Shown here: piece after piece, positions 1 through 7,441 of the stretch
Position numbering within the stretch: position 1 is the stretch's first letter
How the letters are laid out: the number at the start of each line of letters is the position of its first letter
DNA from: CAYWMD01 sp964458575
Lineage (GTDB): Bacteria; Verrucomicrobiota; Verrucomicrobiia; Limisphaerales; JADLHS01
Direction: 5' to 3'
Assembly (NCBI GenBank): GCA_964458575.1
Contig: CAYWMD010000061.1
Location: forward strand, 1-37,697
DNA length: 37,697 nucleotides
The notes under the pieces: model-generated
Database searches by the model: none
Told to the model about the DNA's origin: nothing
Seen by the model: only the letters and a program-made list of their open reading frames with translations
Translations under genes and position numbers: made by a program

Positions 1-269
1 CCGGAGGGGCAAACCACTGAGTTCTTCAAATAGTCCGAGATGTCCGCGTAAGCGACGGTGGCGGAGGCATCTTTCTTGAGTTCCAGCGCCCACTGTTGGA
101 TGGCGCCGTCAACCTGACGGAGGTTGTTGATACACGCATTTTGCTGCGACGTTGTGCGGGCGCGCACAAAGTTGGGAATCGCGATGGCAGCCAACAGACC
201 GATGATGGCCACGACAATCATGATTTCAACCAGGGTGAAGCCCGACGTGCGGGTGTTGCGGATTTTCAT
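1..269 (-). CDS. Pseudopilin (type IV pilin / type II secretion-like), C-terminus cut by window edge
   Basis: The reverse strand translates from ATG at 269-267 without a stop to the window edge (89 full codons). It opens with MKIRNTRTSGFTLVEIM, a class III prepilin signal: a short basic leader, Gly before Phe-Thr-Leu-Val-Glu for prepilin peptidase cleavage and N-methylation, then a hydrophobic helix to about residue 32 and IPNFVRAR. The rest, with CINNLRQVDGAIQQWAL and a predicted D-I-S-D-Y-L segment, matches the downstream pseudopilin at 469-837 at roughly 80% identity, so the two are tandem paralogs. Such proteins insert in the inner membrane and assemble into pseudopilus or pilus fibres; the exact role is not visible. 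The start is preceded by an AAGAAG purine run. The missing C-terminus lies left of the window. Confidence 0.85.
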   Translation of the reverse strand, partial: MKIRNTRTSGFTLVEIMIVVAIIGLLAAIAIPNFVRARTTSQQNACINNLRQVDGAIQQWALELKKDASATVAYADISDYLKNSVVCPS

Positions 270-415
270 AGTTCTTCTTTTTCTTTCTGTTTCGCGGCGT
301 GAACCTCGCGGCAGGCGGGTTTAACTACGATTACTGTCTTGTTCACTGATTGCCTGTCGCAACCGCCCCTCGAACCAAGCAGCCGAGGTGCCAACGCCGT
401 TCCGGCCCGCGACAA

Positions 416-445
416 CAAAAAAGGCCCGGGAATCTCTCCCGAGCC
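416..445 (-). terminator. Rho-independent terminator after the 469-837 pseudopilin
   Basis: On the minus strand GGCTCGGGA (445-437) pairs with TCCCGGGCC (431-423) through nine positions with one G-T wobble and a 5-nt loop, followed at once by six T. It lies 24 bp past the pseudopilin stop codon and separates the two pseudopilin genes into different transcripts. Confidence 0.85.
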
Positions 446-468
446 TCAGGTTCAGACAAAACCCCTGA

Positions 469-837
469 TTATGGTCCGACCGGCAACTTGTGAGTCGCAG
501 GCACTTTCTGGCAGGTCGGCACCTGATTCACAGTTGTGATGGTATAGCTATCGGTGAAGACATTCCCTCCTGAAGGACACGTAACCGAGTTCTTCAGGTA
601 GTCGGAGATGTCTGTGTAAGCGACCGGCGCCGCGGCGTCTTTCTTTTGTTCCAATGCCCACTGTTGGATGGCACCGTCAATTTGACGCAAGTTGTTGATG
701 CAGGCGTTCATCTGCGCAGTCGTGCGGGCTTTCACGAAATTAGGAACCGCGATCGCCGCCAACAGGCCGATAATGGCCACAACGATCATGATTTCCACAA
801 GCGTAAACCCGGCTCGGTGGAGTGCTTTGATCTTCAT
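469..837 (-). CDS. Pseudopilin (type IV pilin / type II secretion-like protein)
   Basis: This 122-residue protein starts with a basic leader ending in Gly-10, then FTLVEIMIVVAIIGLLAA, the standard N-terminal methylation signal and transmembrane alpha helix of type IV pilins and type II secretion pseudopilins. After VPNFVKAR comes CINNLRQIDGAIQQWAL, typical of short Verrucomicrobia/Planctomycetes pseudopilins. The C-terminal part has two cysteines, in TCPSGG and TCQKV, that could form a disulfide in the globular head. It is predicted to be cleaved by prepilin peptidase and inserted in the inner membrane. It is a close paralog of the gene at 1-269, and both share a similar 5' leader (plus-strand GTGAACCT near 291-298 and 866-873). 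A strong terminator follows. The function beyond pilin-like assembly is unknown. Confidence 0.88.
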   Translation of the reverse strand: MKIKALHRAGFTLVEIMIVVAIIGLLAAIAVPNFVKARTTAQMNACINNLRQIDGAIQQWALEQKKDAAAPVAYTDISDYLKNSVTCPSGGNVFTDSYTITTVNQVPTCQKVPATHKLPVGP

Positions 838-1175
838 AACTAGTTTTTCTTTCTTCGGTTGCGGTGTGAACCTTGGCGTCGGACTATGAATGATTATTTC
901 AATTTCGGTTCACAAATTGCCCGGCGCCAACCGCATCCCAAGCTTAACATCCGGCAACCCTGTAGCAACAAATCTAAACGGAAAACCACCACGATTTGCA
1001 ACGGATGACCCTCCGTAATAGAACGGAAACCAAGTTCGTTACTCATGGCCGTCCGAACTGTACGCACAGACCGCCCTGAAACTGGGACACCCTGACCAAT
1101 ACTTGGACAGGGGCCGGAAACAGCCATTCCACTCGCGGTAACTTCCGCACGAGAGATTCGCGAGCGGGTTCGCAT

Positions 1176-1191
1176 GCTGGACATGTCCAGC
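1176..1191. promoter_or_regulatory. Perfect 16-bp palindrome, possible operator
   Basis: GCTGGACATGTCCAGC is a perfect inverted repeat without a spacer, the size of a dimeric regulator site. An imperfect inverted repeat (1090-1112) that shares the TTGGAC/GTCCAA core lies about 65 bp away. Neither is close to a start codon (nearest is the pseudopilin start, 339 bp downstream on the minus strand). A regulatory role is a guess from symmetry only. Confidence 0.25.
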
Positions 1192-1248
1192 CCCGGGTTC
1201 AAGGCGACGGCGGCGGCTCATGTCCTCGCCTTGGTCTTCGTTCGCAGG

Positions 1249-1284
1249 AAAAACCATGCTGTGTAGCTGAGGACGCCACACAAC
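1249..1284 (-). terminator. Possible terminator of the permease gene
   Basis: On the minus strand GTTGTGTGG (1284-1276) can pair with CTACACAGC (1266-1258), nine pairs with two wobbles around a 9-nt loop. Five T follow four bases later. It starts 9 bp past the permease stop codon. The spacer before the T run makes it weak. Confidence 0.4.
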
Positions 1285-1292
1285 GCGCACCC

Positions 1293-3083
1293 TTAATGAG
1301 TCATGGCGGTCAATGGCCAGAATCGGGGAATCAGGAGACTGGCGATTATCCAGAACAGCACGTTCAACGGCAGACCCACCTTCACGAAGTCTCGAAAATG
1401 GTAACCGCCCGCGCCGTACACGAGCGTGTTTGTCTGGTAACCCACCGGGGTCGCAAAACTCGCGGACGCTCCGAGCGTCACCGCGATGATGAACGGTCGC
1501 GGGTCAACATTCAAAACACGCGCTGCCTCTATCACGATGGGCGTCAGCAACACCGCCACGGCCGTGTTCGAGAGGAATTCCGTCAAAAGCGACGTCGCCA
1601 GATACACGGCTGACAACACCGCCACCGGCCCCAGCCAGCCCGTGCCGCTGATGAGTCCCGCTGCCAAAAAGTTTGCCCCGCCGGTCTTCTCCAGTGCAAC
1701 CCCCAATGACATCATGCCGAAAAGCATGAACATGATCTTCCAGTTGATGGCGCGGTACGCCTCCTCGATTTTCAAACAACCGGCCAACACCACGCCCACG
1801 GCGCCCACCACCGCCGCTACGCTGATCGGCAACACCCGCAGCGCCGCCAGGGTCACCACCGCTGCAATCGCCAGAATCGCCAGCAGCGCTTTGAGCCGTT
1901 CGCCGGAGCGACGCACGTCCGTCAACAACAGGAAATTCCGGTCCGCTTGCAGCTTGTGAATCGCCGCCTCCGGCCCTTCCAGCAGCAGCGTGTCGCCAAA
2001 GCGCAACTCTACTCGCCCGAAGTATTCCCTCACATTCCGCCCCTGACGGTGCACCGCCAGAATCAGCACGCCGTATCGGCGGCCAAAGTTCATTTCTTCG
2101 ATGGTCTTGCCGCTGAGTTCCGAGTTTGGGCCGATCACGCTTTCGACGACAACCGCCTTTTGCATCCCGGCGGGGGCCAGGCCCAGTTCCGCATGGGGCA
2201 GAATTTCAATGCCCTTCAGGTCCTGGATTTCCATCACGGTGGACAGCACGGTGCTCAGGCGCAAACAGTCGCCTTGCTGCAGCACCACCTCGCTCCAGGG
2301 CGGCGTGAGGGTTTCATGGCCGCGCGTGATTTCCAAAATCCGCGCATTCGGCAGCGATTTCAACGGCGTGTCGCCCAACCTTCTTCCGATCAACCGCGAA
2401 CCGGCCACAATCACCGCTTCGGTCAGGAATTGTTTTGACGACGTGGCTTCGAGCAGGGACGCCAACGTGTCGCGTTCCGGCAAAAGCTTTCTCCCCACGG
2501 TCAGCAAATACACCAGCCCCACGACCGCCATGATCACACCCATCTTCGTCAGTTCGAACATTCCCAGCGGTGGCTGACCCAGTTTTTCCGCCGTCGCGCT
2601 CACCACGAGGTTCGTTGAAGTTCCAATCAATGTGCAGCACCCGCCAAAAATGCTGGCGAACGAAAGCGGCATGAGCAGCTTCGAAGGCTTCAGATTCCGT
2701 CGCGCCGCGAGGGCAATCATGATCGGCATGAAAATCACCACGACCGGCGTGTTCAGCATAAACGCCGAGATGAACACGGTGACGGGAAGCATGACCAGCA
2801 AGAGCGACAGGTCGGTCGCGCCGCCAAAGCGTTGAAAATGCCGCGCGATCTTTTCAATGGCCCCGGTTCGCTCCAATGCGGCGCTCAATACGAACATGCA
2901 CGCCACCGTCAGCGGCGCGTCGTTCGAAAACACCTGGAAGGCCTCCGCTGGATTGAGAATGCCCGTCAGCAACAGCGCGCACAACGCCAGCAACGCCACC
3001 ACATCCAGCGAAAATTTCTCCCACACCATGACGGCGAATGTCACGGCTACCAAAGCCAGCACCAAGCCCATTTCCCACGTCAC
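1293..3083 (-). CDS. DASS/SLC13-type permease with two RCK_C (TrkA-C) domains
   Basis: This 596-residue membrane transporter has the domain order usual for bacterial SLC13-family permeases: a hydrophobic N-terminal half (about residues 1-200, many helices, with conserved NTPVVVIFMPI and GTSTNLVVS re-entrant motifs), a soluble centre of about 175 residues with two TrkA-C/RCK_C-like modules (around GSRLIGRRLGDTPL and GPNSELSGKTIEEM), and a second hydrophobic half with the matching SNTAVAVLLTPIV and TPVGYQTNTLVYGAGGY motifs. The two halves form an inverted repeat typical of the ion transporter superfamily. Family members move sulfate, dicarboxylates or other anions with sodium; the substrate cannot be read here. 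The gene diverges from glucuronate isomerase across 99 bp, which allows, but does not show, a link to sugar-acid uptake. Length is normal for the family. Confidence 0.88.
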   Translation of the reverse strand: MTWEMGLVLALVAVTFAVMVWEKFSLDVVALLALCALLLTGILNPAEAFQVFSNDAPLTVACMFVLSAALERTGAIEKIARHFQRFGGATDLSLLLVMLPVTVFISAFMLNTPVVVIFMPIMIALAARRNLKPSKLLMPLSFASIFGGCCTLIGTSTNLVVSATAEKLGQPPLGMFELTKMGVIMAVVGLVYLLTVGRKLLPERDTLASLLEATSSKQFLTEAVIVAGSRLIGRRLGDTPLKSLPNARILEITRGHETLTPPWSEVVLQQGDCLRLSTVLSTVMEIQDLKGIEILPHAELGLAPAGMQKAVVVESVIGPNSELSGKTIEEMNFGRRYGVLILAVHRQGRNVREYFGRVELRFGDTLLLEGPEAAIHKLQADRNFLLLTDVRRSGERLKALLAILAIAAVVTLAALRVLPISVAAVVGAVGVVLAGCLKIEEAYRAINWKIMFMLFGMMSLGVALEKTGGANFLAAGLISGTGWLGPVAVLSAVYLATSLLTEFLSNTAVAVLLTPIVIEAARVLNVDPRPFIIAVTLGASASFATPVGYQTNTLVYGAGGYHFRDFVKVGLPLNVLFWIIASLLIPRFWPLTAMTH

Positions 3084-3182
3084 TTCCCGAGTTTGTCACC
3101 GCCTGCCGCCGCCAGCGAGGAAAAAGCAACGAATGCCGGCTTGTTCCCCCGGGGCGCATTCCGTAGTTTCCTCCCCGGCTCG
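3084..3182. promoter_or_regulatory. Divergent promoter region between permease and uxaC
   Basis: The start codons of the permease (minus) and uxaC (plus) face away from each other across 99 bp, so both promoters must lie here or inside the neighbouring 5' ends. I see no consensus -35/-10 pair, no clear Shine-Dalgarno before uxaC and no long palindrome. Confidence 0.4.
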
Positions 3183-4628
3183 ATGAAATTCATCCACAAA
3201 GATTTTCTGCTGGAGACGCGCGCGGCCCGACGGCTGTATCATCAATTTGCCGAAGCCGAGCCGATCTTTGATTACCATTGCCACCTGCCACCGCGCGACA
3301 TTGCCGAGAACCGCCGGTTCAAAAACCTTTTTGAAATCTGGCTCGAAGGCGATCATTACAAGTGGCGCGCCATGCGTTCCAATGGCGTCGCCGAGCGTTT
3401 CTGCACCGGCGACGCCGGCCCGTTCGAGAAATTCCAGGCCTGGGCCGCCACCGTGCCGCACACACTGCGCAATCCGCTCTACCACTGGACGCATCTGGAG
3501 TTGACGCGCTACTTCGGCATCGGCGAACGGCTTGATAAATCCAGCGCGGCCCGAATCTGGAAGCGCGCCAACCGGCTCCTCGCCGGATCGGAGCTCACGG
3601 CGCAAGGCATCCTCAAAAAGTTCAAGGTCACCACCCTTTGCACCACCGACGATCCCACTGACGACCTGAAACATCACCAAGCGATTGCCGCCGCCGGCAT
3701 CGCCACACGCGTGCTGCCGGCGTTCCGGCCCGACAAGGCGCTTGCGGTAAACCAGCCCGACCAGTTTCGCCAATGGATCAAAAAGCTCGGCGAGGCCGCC
3801 AACGTGGACATCAGGAATTTCGCTACGTTCCTCGATGCTTTGCGCTCACGTCACGACTTCTTTCATTCACTCGGCTGCCGGCTCTCCGACCACGGGCTGA
3901 ACCAGTGCTACGCGGATGTTTGCCCGGACAAGGTGGCGGCGCGCATCTTCAACCGCGCCCTTCGCGGGCAGGCCGCCTCACCGGCGGAACACGGGCAATT
4001 CGCCGCGTTTCTCATGCTGTTCTTTGGCCGGCTCGACGCCGGGAAGGGTTGGGTCAAACAACTGCACCTCGGCCCCTTGCGCAGCAACAACACCCGGCTG
4101 CTCAAACAACTTGGTCCGGATACAGGTTTCGATTCAATTGGCGATTTTCCGCAAGCCGCCTCGCTGGCGCGTTATCTGGATCGCCTTGACCAGGAGAACG
4201 CCCTACCCAAAACCATCATTTACAACATCAACCCCGCGGAGAATTACGTGTTCGGCACAATGATCGGAAATTTTCAGGACGGCACCGTGCCCGGTAAAAT
4301 TCAATGGGGCTCCGGCTGGTGGTTTCTGGATCAGAAAGAAGGCATGGAATGGCAGCTCAACGCGTTGTCGAACCTCGGCCTGCTTTCGCGCTTTGTCGGG
4401 ATGGTCACCGATTCGCGTTCGTTCATGTCGTATCCGCGCCACGAGTATTTCCGACGCGTGCTGTGCAATCTCCTTGGCCGCGACGTGGAGAACGGCGAAA
4501 TCCCCAACGACGACAAACTCCTCGGCCCGATGATCCGCAACATCTGCTACCACAACGCCGAACGTTACTTGGATCTGCCGGGAAGCGTGACCTCCACCAG
4601 CCGCAAGAAACCAATCCCAAGCCTGTGA
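3183..4628 (+). CDS. uxaC: Glucuronate isomerase
   Basis: The 481-residue product matches UxaC, which interconverts D-glucuronate/D-fructuronate and D-galacturonate/D-tagaturonate in cytoplasmic hexuronate breakdown. It begins MKFIHKDFLLETRAARRLYH and has the metal-site motif FDYHCHLPPRDIAENRRF near residues 28-45. Further family landmarks are TTDDPTDDLKHH, the W-V-K-Q-L-H-L-G-P-L-R segment and, near the end, MVTDSRSFMSYPRHEYFRR. The length is close to the 470 residues of the E. coli enzyme. The frame stays open upstream to 2832, but that part is antisense to the permease gene and lacks family similarity; ATG 3183 gives the canonical N-terminus. No other hexuronate genes (uxaB, kdgK, kdgA) are in the window, so the pathway must be completed elsewhere. 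Confidence 0.95.
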   Translation: MKFIHKDFLLETRAARRLYHQFAEAEPIFDYHCHLPPRDIAENRRFKNLFEIWLEGDHYKWRAMRSNGVAERFCTGDAGPFEKFQAWAATVPHTLRNPLYHWTHLELTRYFGIGERLDKSSAARIWKRANRLLAGSELTAQGILKKFKVTTLCTTDDPTDDLKHHQAIAAAGIATRVLPAFRPDKALAVNQPDQFRQWIKKLGEAANVDIRNFATFLDALRSRHDFFHSLGCRLSDHGLNQCYADVCPDKVAARIFNRALRGQAASPAEHGQFAAFLMLFFGRLDAGKGWVKQLHLGPLRSNNTRLLKQLGPDTGFDSIGDFPQAASLARYLDRLDQENALPKTIIYNINPAENYVFGTMIGNFQDGTVPGKIQWGSGWWFLDQKEGMEWQLNALSNLGLLSRFVGMVTDSRSFMSYPRHEYFRRVLCNLLGRDVENGEIPNDDKLLGPMIRNICYHNAERYLDLPGSVTSTSRKKPIPSL

Positions 4629-4988
4629 CAATTTCGCGAAAGGCGGTTTTCTGCTCGTTGGCGACGGCGTAGCGGCGACCATCTTGGTTGCCGTAGAGGG
4701 CGGGCATCTTGCCGCCCGGAAAAATGGCCCGAATGTTTGACGACTCAAGGAATATCCGACGCTTTCGGGTTTGCGTGTGGTTCTTTCCGCCGGGCTGGAA
4801 GCCGCGGCTCTACGTCAGCCAGGATGGCTGACGCTACGGCGCACGGCGTAGGCGCGAAGGAGTTGGGCGTCCGATTTGTCCTGCATCTCACCCATTAAAC
4901 ACCCGCCACCGGAAAAATCAGACAAAGTTTTTCAAACACTACGGGTGACGATGTTTCCAGAAAGAAAGGCGAACGCTACGAGATTGAT
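4629..4988. repeat. 360-bp intergenic region with several REP-like hairpins
   Basis: The gap lies between the converging ends of uxaC and the sigma-factor gene. It holds three stem-loops: GGCGACCA/TGGTTGCC around TCT (4674-4692), GGGCGG/CCGCCC around an 8-nt loop (4698-4717) and CGTCAGCCA/TGGCTGACG around GGA (4813-4833, 9 bp perfect). They are separated by CGTAG-containing text repeated at 4668, 4692 and in similar form at 4834. This looks like a cluster of palindromic repeats. None is followed by a T run, so they are not classical terminators. The part from 4850 to 4988 has nothing I can name. Confidence 0.6.
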
Positions 4989-6437
4989 TTATCTCTTGTC
5001 AGGGCCACTAAACTTCCATTCGTTATTTGTCTTCATCAGCCTGTATCTTTGCTCAGGCGTTTGTTGGCCGTTACTCGTGGAAATCGAAACCGAGAGCACA
5101 ACCTCCGAATCCGAGTGATCTTTGCGCCCCAGAATCTGGTAGCCAGTAATCTGGCTCGATCCTTTCGCACTGTCGATCGCCAGTTGGCTATCAGTTTGAT
5201 TGGCCAGCCTTGTTTCCCAATCTCCTCGAGCTTCAGGAGACAGACTGCCAAGCATTGTATTTTTATCTCCTCTGCTATACGCCCACGTCCATGATTGCAG
5301 TGCTGCCTCCGGCGTTGCGTAACCTGCGAATGCCCAAGTTTCTTTTGGAAAATCAGCTTGTGCCCCGGACGGAACTTGCGTTGCCTGTTCGCCGCGAACA
5401 GTTGATACCGCCGTGCGGAGCCGAGTATTTTCTTCTTTTAAGTTAGCCATTTCGGACGCTTGCTTGCGGAGCACATTTATTTCACCCCTCAGTCGAAGTA
5501 ATTCGCTCCTTTCCTTTCGTAGCCTTTCAAACTCGTCATTACTGGCCGCAACTGCATCGCGCTCGCGGGTCAGTTGCTGGATCTGTTCATTCAACAGGGC
5601 TTGCTGCTGTCGCAATGTTTCGGCTTGTGTTCGCGCGTTAGATGCTTGGCGGGCTTCATAGATTCCCGTGCCGACGGCGGCGGCGAGGGTGGCGGTAATC
5701 AGGGTCTTTTGCAGTGTGGTCATGGCGATTGTTTTGGTTGCGGTGGCAGCGGCGGCGGTGAGGGTTGTGCCGGCAATGGCGGTGGTGGAAAGCGCGGCGG
5801 CCAGGCCAACGGGCGCGGATTGAACAGCGTTGACGGAAATGGCGGCGGAGAGGGTTGCGGCGGTCGTCGTGATGCCGCGGCGGACGAGGTCGGCACGGAG
5901 TTTTTCCAGCGCGCGGGTGACGCGTTTGCGGGCGGCGTCTTCGTTCGCGCCCAGCGCCTGGCCGACTTCCGCCAAGCTGCGTTGCTCGAAGAAGCGGAGC
6001 ACCAGCGCGTCGCGGTCATCGTCGCCCAGTTCGTCGAGGGCTGCATCGAGCAGGAGACGGATTTGCGCCCAGTCCGCGTCCGTGGGACTGCGGCGCGTCG
6101 GGTCGGAATCGGCTTCGGATAGGATGGAGTTCATTGTGACGGCCTCCTGTTCGCGGGCGGCGCGACGGCGTTCGGTGCGGAGCAATTGCGCGGCGGCGTA
6201 GCGCGTGGCGCGGTGCAGCCAGCCGGCCAGCACGACGTTCTCCGGCAGCGAGCGGGCTTTGCGGGCGAGGTCGGTGAAGACCAGTTGGGCCGCGTCTTGC
6301 GCGAGGTGCGCGTCACCGCCGGTGCGCCGGAGCGCGGCGGAATAAACGAGGTTCACGTGGCGCGCGACGAGTTCGCCGAAGGCGGCTTCCGAGCCGTCGG
6401 CGGCGTAGCGGCGCAGGAGTTGTCGGTCATCGTCCAT
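4989..6437 (-). CDS. ECF-type sigma factor fused to a membrane segment, coiled coil and C-terminal domain
   Basis: Residues 1-190 are a sigma-70 family (ECF) factor: region 2 around residues 20-95 (LVARHVNLVYSAALRRTG, then DAAQLVFTDLARK and AGWLHRATRYAA) and region 4 around 132-187 (DRDALVLRFFEQRSLAEVGQ, then ARKRVTRALEKLR). After a Thr/Ala-rich linker, residues about 236-258 form a probable transmembrane helix (TLQKTLITATLAAAVGTGIY). Residues 265-345 are a long heptad coiled coil rich in Leu, Glu, Gln and Arg. The last 120 residues resemble a small globular domain (TPEAALQSWTWAYSRGD), perhaps NTF2/DUF4878-like, but I do not recognise it firmly. Total length is 482 residues, against about 180 for a plain ECF factor. 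The layout suggests a sigma factor tethered to the membrane with its own sensor and no separate anti-sigma gene nearby. Confidence 0.88.
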   Translation of the reverse strand: MDDDRQLLRRYAADGSEAAFGELVARHVNLVYSAALRRTGGDAHLAQDAAQLVFTDLARKARSLPENVVLAGWLHRATRYAAAQLLRTERRRAAREQEAVTMNSILSEADSDPTRRSPTDADWAQIRLLLDAALDELGDDDRDALVLRFFEQRSLAEVGQALGANEDAARKRVTRALEKLRADLVRRGITTTAATLSAAISVNAVQSAPVGLAAALSTTAIAGTTLTAAAATATKTIAMTTLQKTLITATLAAAVGTGIYEARQASNARTQAETLRQQQALLNEQIQQLTRERDAVAASNDEFERLRKERSELLRLRGEINVLRKQASEMANLKEENTRLRTAVSTVRGEQATQVPSGAQADFPKETWAFAGYATPEAALQSWTWAYSRGDKNTMLGSLSPEARGDWETRLANQTDSQLAIDSAKGSSQITGYQILGRKDHSDSEVVLSVSISTSNGQQTPEQRYRLMKTNNEWKFSGPDKR

Positions 6438-6497
6438 CGCGTCTCATCTTACTTACAGCCGCCGGGTGGGGAAAGCGGACAAGGAATATGAGTTTAA

Positions 6498-6669
6498 CCA
6501 CGGATGGACACGGATAAACACGGATGGGAGCGCGGGCTTCAGCCCGCTTCACGCAACGTAGCTGTTTGAGTTCATACGAGCGCAATGGACTGTCGGAAGC
6601 TGAAGCGGAATAAATTCCGCGCCCCGCTGGCGGGCGTTTCTTATCAGTGTTCATCCGTTTCATCCGTGG
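6498..6669. repeat. Intergenic element with inverted decamer-repeat ends
   Basis: The left end carries three direct 10-bp units beginning CACGGAT (6499, 6509, 6519). The right end (6642-6669) carries the same motif inverted: its reverse complement starts CCACGGATGAAACGGATGAA. Between the arms are perfect short hairpins, GCGGGC/GCCCGC (6532-6547) and GCGGAA/TTCCGC (6605-6620). The 172-bp element sits in the 292-bp gap between the divergent sigma-factor and SDR genes and has no coding capacity. The inverted array of short units resembles the heptamer elements elsewhere in the window. Confidence 0.7.
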
Positions 6670-6729
6670 AAAAAATGTCTTCACCACAAACGGTTGCAAC
6701 GTTTAGGTTGAAGACCGGAAAATGAATGT

Positions 6730-7434
6730 ATGTCACGCGGTAAAATCATTTTGATCACCGGCGCGACGCGCGGCCTGGGCCGGGCGATGGTGGACGAGTT
6801 CGCGCGGCTCGGTCACACGGTCGTGGGTTGCGGTCGGTCAACCAAGAACATTGAGCAATTGCAGCGTGGGTTTCAAAAGCCACACGACCTCCACGCCATT
6901 GACGTTTCCTCTGATGAGCAGGTGAAATCGTGGGCGGCTGCGGTGCTGACGTCGCATGGCCCGCCGGATTTGCTGCTGAACAACGCCGGTGTCATCAATC
7001 GCAACGCGCCGCTGTGGGAAGTGAATGCGTCCGAGTTCAACCAGGTCGTGGATGTAAATCTTAAAGGCGTGGCCAATGTCATCCGCCATTTCGTCCCGGC
7101 GATGGTGAAGCGCGGCAGCGGCGTGATCGTGAATTTTAGTTCCGGCTGGGGTCGTTCGACGAGTTCCGAGGTTGCGCCGTATTGCGCGACGAAATGGGCG
7201 ATTGAAGGATTGACTCAAGCGCTTTCGCAAGAACTTCCCTCCGGCATGGCGGCGATTCCATTGAATCCGGGAATTATTGACACCGATATGTTGCGCAGTT
7301 GTTTCGGCGGTTCGGCGGCGTCGTATCCATCGCCGAAAGAATGGGCTGGAATCGCTGTGCCGTTTCTGTTGAAGCTTGGGCCGGGTGATAACGGCAAGCA
7401 ACTGACCGTGCCGATTCGCCGGGCATTGGAGTAA
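6730..7434 (+). CDS. Short-chain dehydrogenase/reductase
   Basis: The 234-residue protein is a classical SDR. It has the Rossmann dinucleotide motif TGATRGLG (residues 10-17), the structural NNAG (84-87), a Ser in VNFSSGWGRS (about 138) and the catalytic Tyr-151/Lys-155 in YCATKWAIEG. The PLNPGIIDTDM segment after the active site is typical of NAD(P)-dependent SDRs. An Arg after Thr in the glycine-rich loop and GCGRS at the end of strand 2 (about residue 33) lean toward NADP, but this is not decisive. The substrate is unknown. The serpin gene follows after 7 bp, so the two may be cotranscribed although their functions are not obviously linked. Confidence 0.9.
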   Translation: MSRGKIILITGATRGLGRAMVDEFARLGHTVVGCGRSTKNIEQLQRGFQKPHDLHAIDVSSDEQVKSWAAAVLTSHGPPDLLLNNAGVINRNAPLWEVNASEFNQVVDVNLKGVANVIRHFVPAMVKRGSGVIVNFSSGWGRSTSSEVAPYCATKWAIEGLTQALSQELPSGMAAIPLNPGIIDTDMLRSCFGGSAASYPSPKEWAGIAVPFLLKLGPGDNGKQLTVPIRRALE

Positions 7435-7441
7435 TTGGCCT

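Larger units (their letters stand above)
838..1292. other. 455-bp intergenic region
   Basis: This gap lies between the permease stop and the pseudopilin start, both on the minus strand. It should carry the pseudopilin promoter near 840-950, but I see no convincing -35/-10 pair. It contains a possible terminator for the permease (1249-1284), a perfect 16-bp palindrome (1176-1191) and a second imperfect inverted repeat at 1090-1112 (arms CCCTGACCAA and TTGGACAGGG around TAC). Open frames here have no family features and I do not call them. Confidence 0.6.

Noticed and set aside
894..1290. Small open frames in the gap after the permease
   Set aside because: No family features, no ribosome site, overlapping frames with unusual composition.
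2832..3182. Upstream extension of the uxaC reading frame by 117 residues
   Set aside because: It is mostly antisense to the permease gene and has a shadow-like composition; the family N-terminus begins at 3183.
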